Shown here: in pieces, positions 12,670-13,059 of the stretch
Position numbering within the stretch: the first letter of the stretch is position 1
How the letters are laid out: each line of letters opens with the position of its first letter
Source: an uncultured Eubacteriales bacterium
GTDB lineage: Bacteria; Bacillota; Clostridia; Oscillospirales; CAG-272
Direction of reading: 5' to 3'
Length of the DNA stretch: 13,059 nt
NCBI GenBank assembly: GCA_910586545.1
Contig: CAJUIQ010000038.1
Coordinates: forward strand, 1-13,059
Position numbers and translations under genes: made by a program
The notes under the pieces: model-generated
What the model was told of the DNA's origin: nothing
What the model saw: only the letters and a program-made list of their open reading frames with translations
Databases searched by the model: none

Positions 12670-13059
12670 AGTACACGCACCTGATACCCGGTTTCAAAGG
12701 ATGCCCCAGGCTCCAAATACTTTACATATTTTTTGTCTGCCATGTCTGGTGTCTCGTCTAATCCGCCCGGCAGTCCGTTCCAAGGTTCCAGGCAGATAAA
12801 GGGGGCGTCCATTTTTACCGGTGTCCAGAATCCAATCGCGTCAAAAGACGCAAAGTCAAACTGAATGCCATGACCGGTACCTCTATTGACAAGCTGCAGG
12901 CTTTTTTGCGGCAGGTTTTCCACTACAATGGCATCGTCATCATAGTCACTGTATCGCAGCGGCAATTCGTTATTTTGAATTACATGCAAAGCAGGGGAAG
13001 AAGGATCCATATAGCCGCTGCCTGGTTCTGTTACATGCGCTACAGCTCCAAAGGCATCC
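12666..13059 (-). CDS. Aldose 1-epimerase-like protein (LacX/GalM fold), C-terminal part
   Basis: Only the last about 130 residues are in the window; the frame is open to the right edge, and the ATG at 13010 is internal. The segment FICLEPWNGLPG matches the LEPW/IEPW block of aldose-1-epimerase-like proteins, whose Glu is the catalytic base, and DDDAIVVENL followed by a Lys/Leu-rich stretch is typical of the LacX-type subgroup (near 290 aa in full). Such enzymes interconvert alpha and beta anomers of hexoses in the cytoplasm; whether this one is a galactose mutarotase cannot be told, and the His residues of the active site lie outside the window. Its TGA overlaps the TTG start of rsmA, so it is the preceding gene of the same operon. 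Confidence 0.85.
   Translation of the reverse strand, partial: DAFGAVAHVTEPGSGYMDPSSPALHVIQNNELPLRYSDYDDDAIVVENLPQKSLQLVNRGTGHGIQFDFASFDAIGFWTPVKMDAPFICLEPWNGLPGGLDETPDMADKKYVKYLEPGASFETGYQVRVL

Noticed and set aside
1..13059. CRISPR arrays, insertion sequences, toxin-antitoxin, phage or defence genes, tRNA and rRNA
   Set aside because: No regularly spaced repeats, transposase motifs, paired small toxin genes, phage genes or cloverleaf/rRNA sequences were seen on either strand.

Overview
The window looks like chromosomal DNA of a Gram-positive anaerobe of the Clostridia (Firmicutes). The reasons are purine-rich AGGAGG-type ribosome binding sites before nearly every gene, sigma-A-like promoters, frequent GTG/TTG starts, a YabE-type G5/3D-domain protein, a PadR/DUF1048 pair, and moderate GC. 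No rRNA, tRNA, CRISPR array, insertion sequence or phage gene is visible. The genus cannot be read from the sequence.

Layout. On the minus strand, 1-2348 holds a two-gene operon: a membrane-anchored cell-wall protein with a C-terminal 3D domain (2348-1032), then a serine beta-lactamase-like hydrolase (1008 to beyond base 1). A promoter sits at about 2507-2535. On the plus strand follow a NagD-type HAD phosphatase (2656-3462) with a strong terminator; a citrate synthase plus unknown TIM-barrel operon (3674-5951) with a dyad over its -10 box; a cysteine-rich, probably zinc-binding protein (6038-6682) with its own promoter and dyad; and a YfcE-type metallophosphoesterase (6756-7301) directly behind a hairpin. 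Convergent to the last, with only 4 nt between stop codons, is a minus-strand PadR regulator plus DUF1048 operon (7986-7306). Its promoter is covered by two copies of a 19-bp palindrome, a clear autoregulation signature.

Divergent from PadR is the most interesting group: a three-gene plus-strand operon (8206-11195) behind a good extended -10 promoter. It encodes a UbiA-fold prenyltransferase resembling polyprenyl-phosphate phosphoribosyltransferases, a multi-pass GT-C/GT39-like membrane glycosyltransferase, and a small HAD-IB phosphatase. Read together these could form a compact pathway: put 5-phosphoribose on the lipid carrier, remove the 5-phosphate, and transfer the lipid-linked pentose to an acceptor outside the membrane. 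It recalls the mycobacterial Rv3806c/Rv3807c steps, but no DprE1/DprE2 epimerase is present here. The operon ends in a 21-bp perfect bidirectional terminator.

The right end (11237-13059, minus) is an operon of an aldose-1-epimerase-like gene (cut by the window edge), rsmA/ksgA (16S rRNA dimethyltransferase, TTG start overlapping the upstream stop) and a small two-TM protein whose last codons form one arm of the shared terminator.
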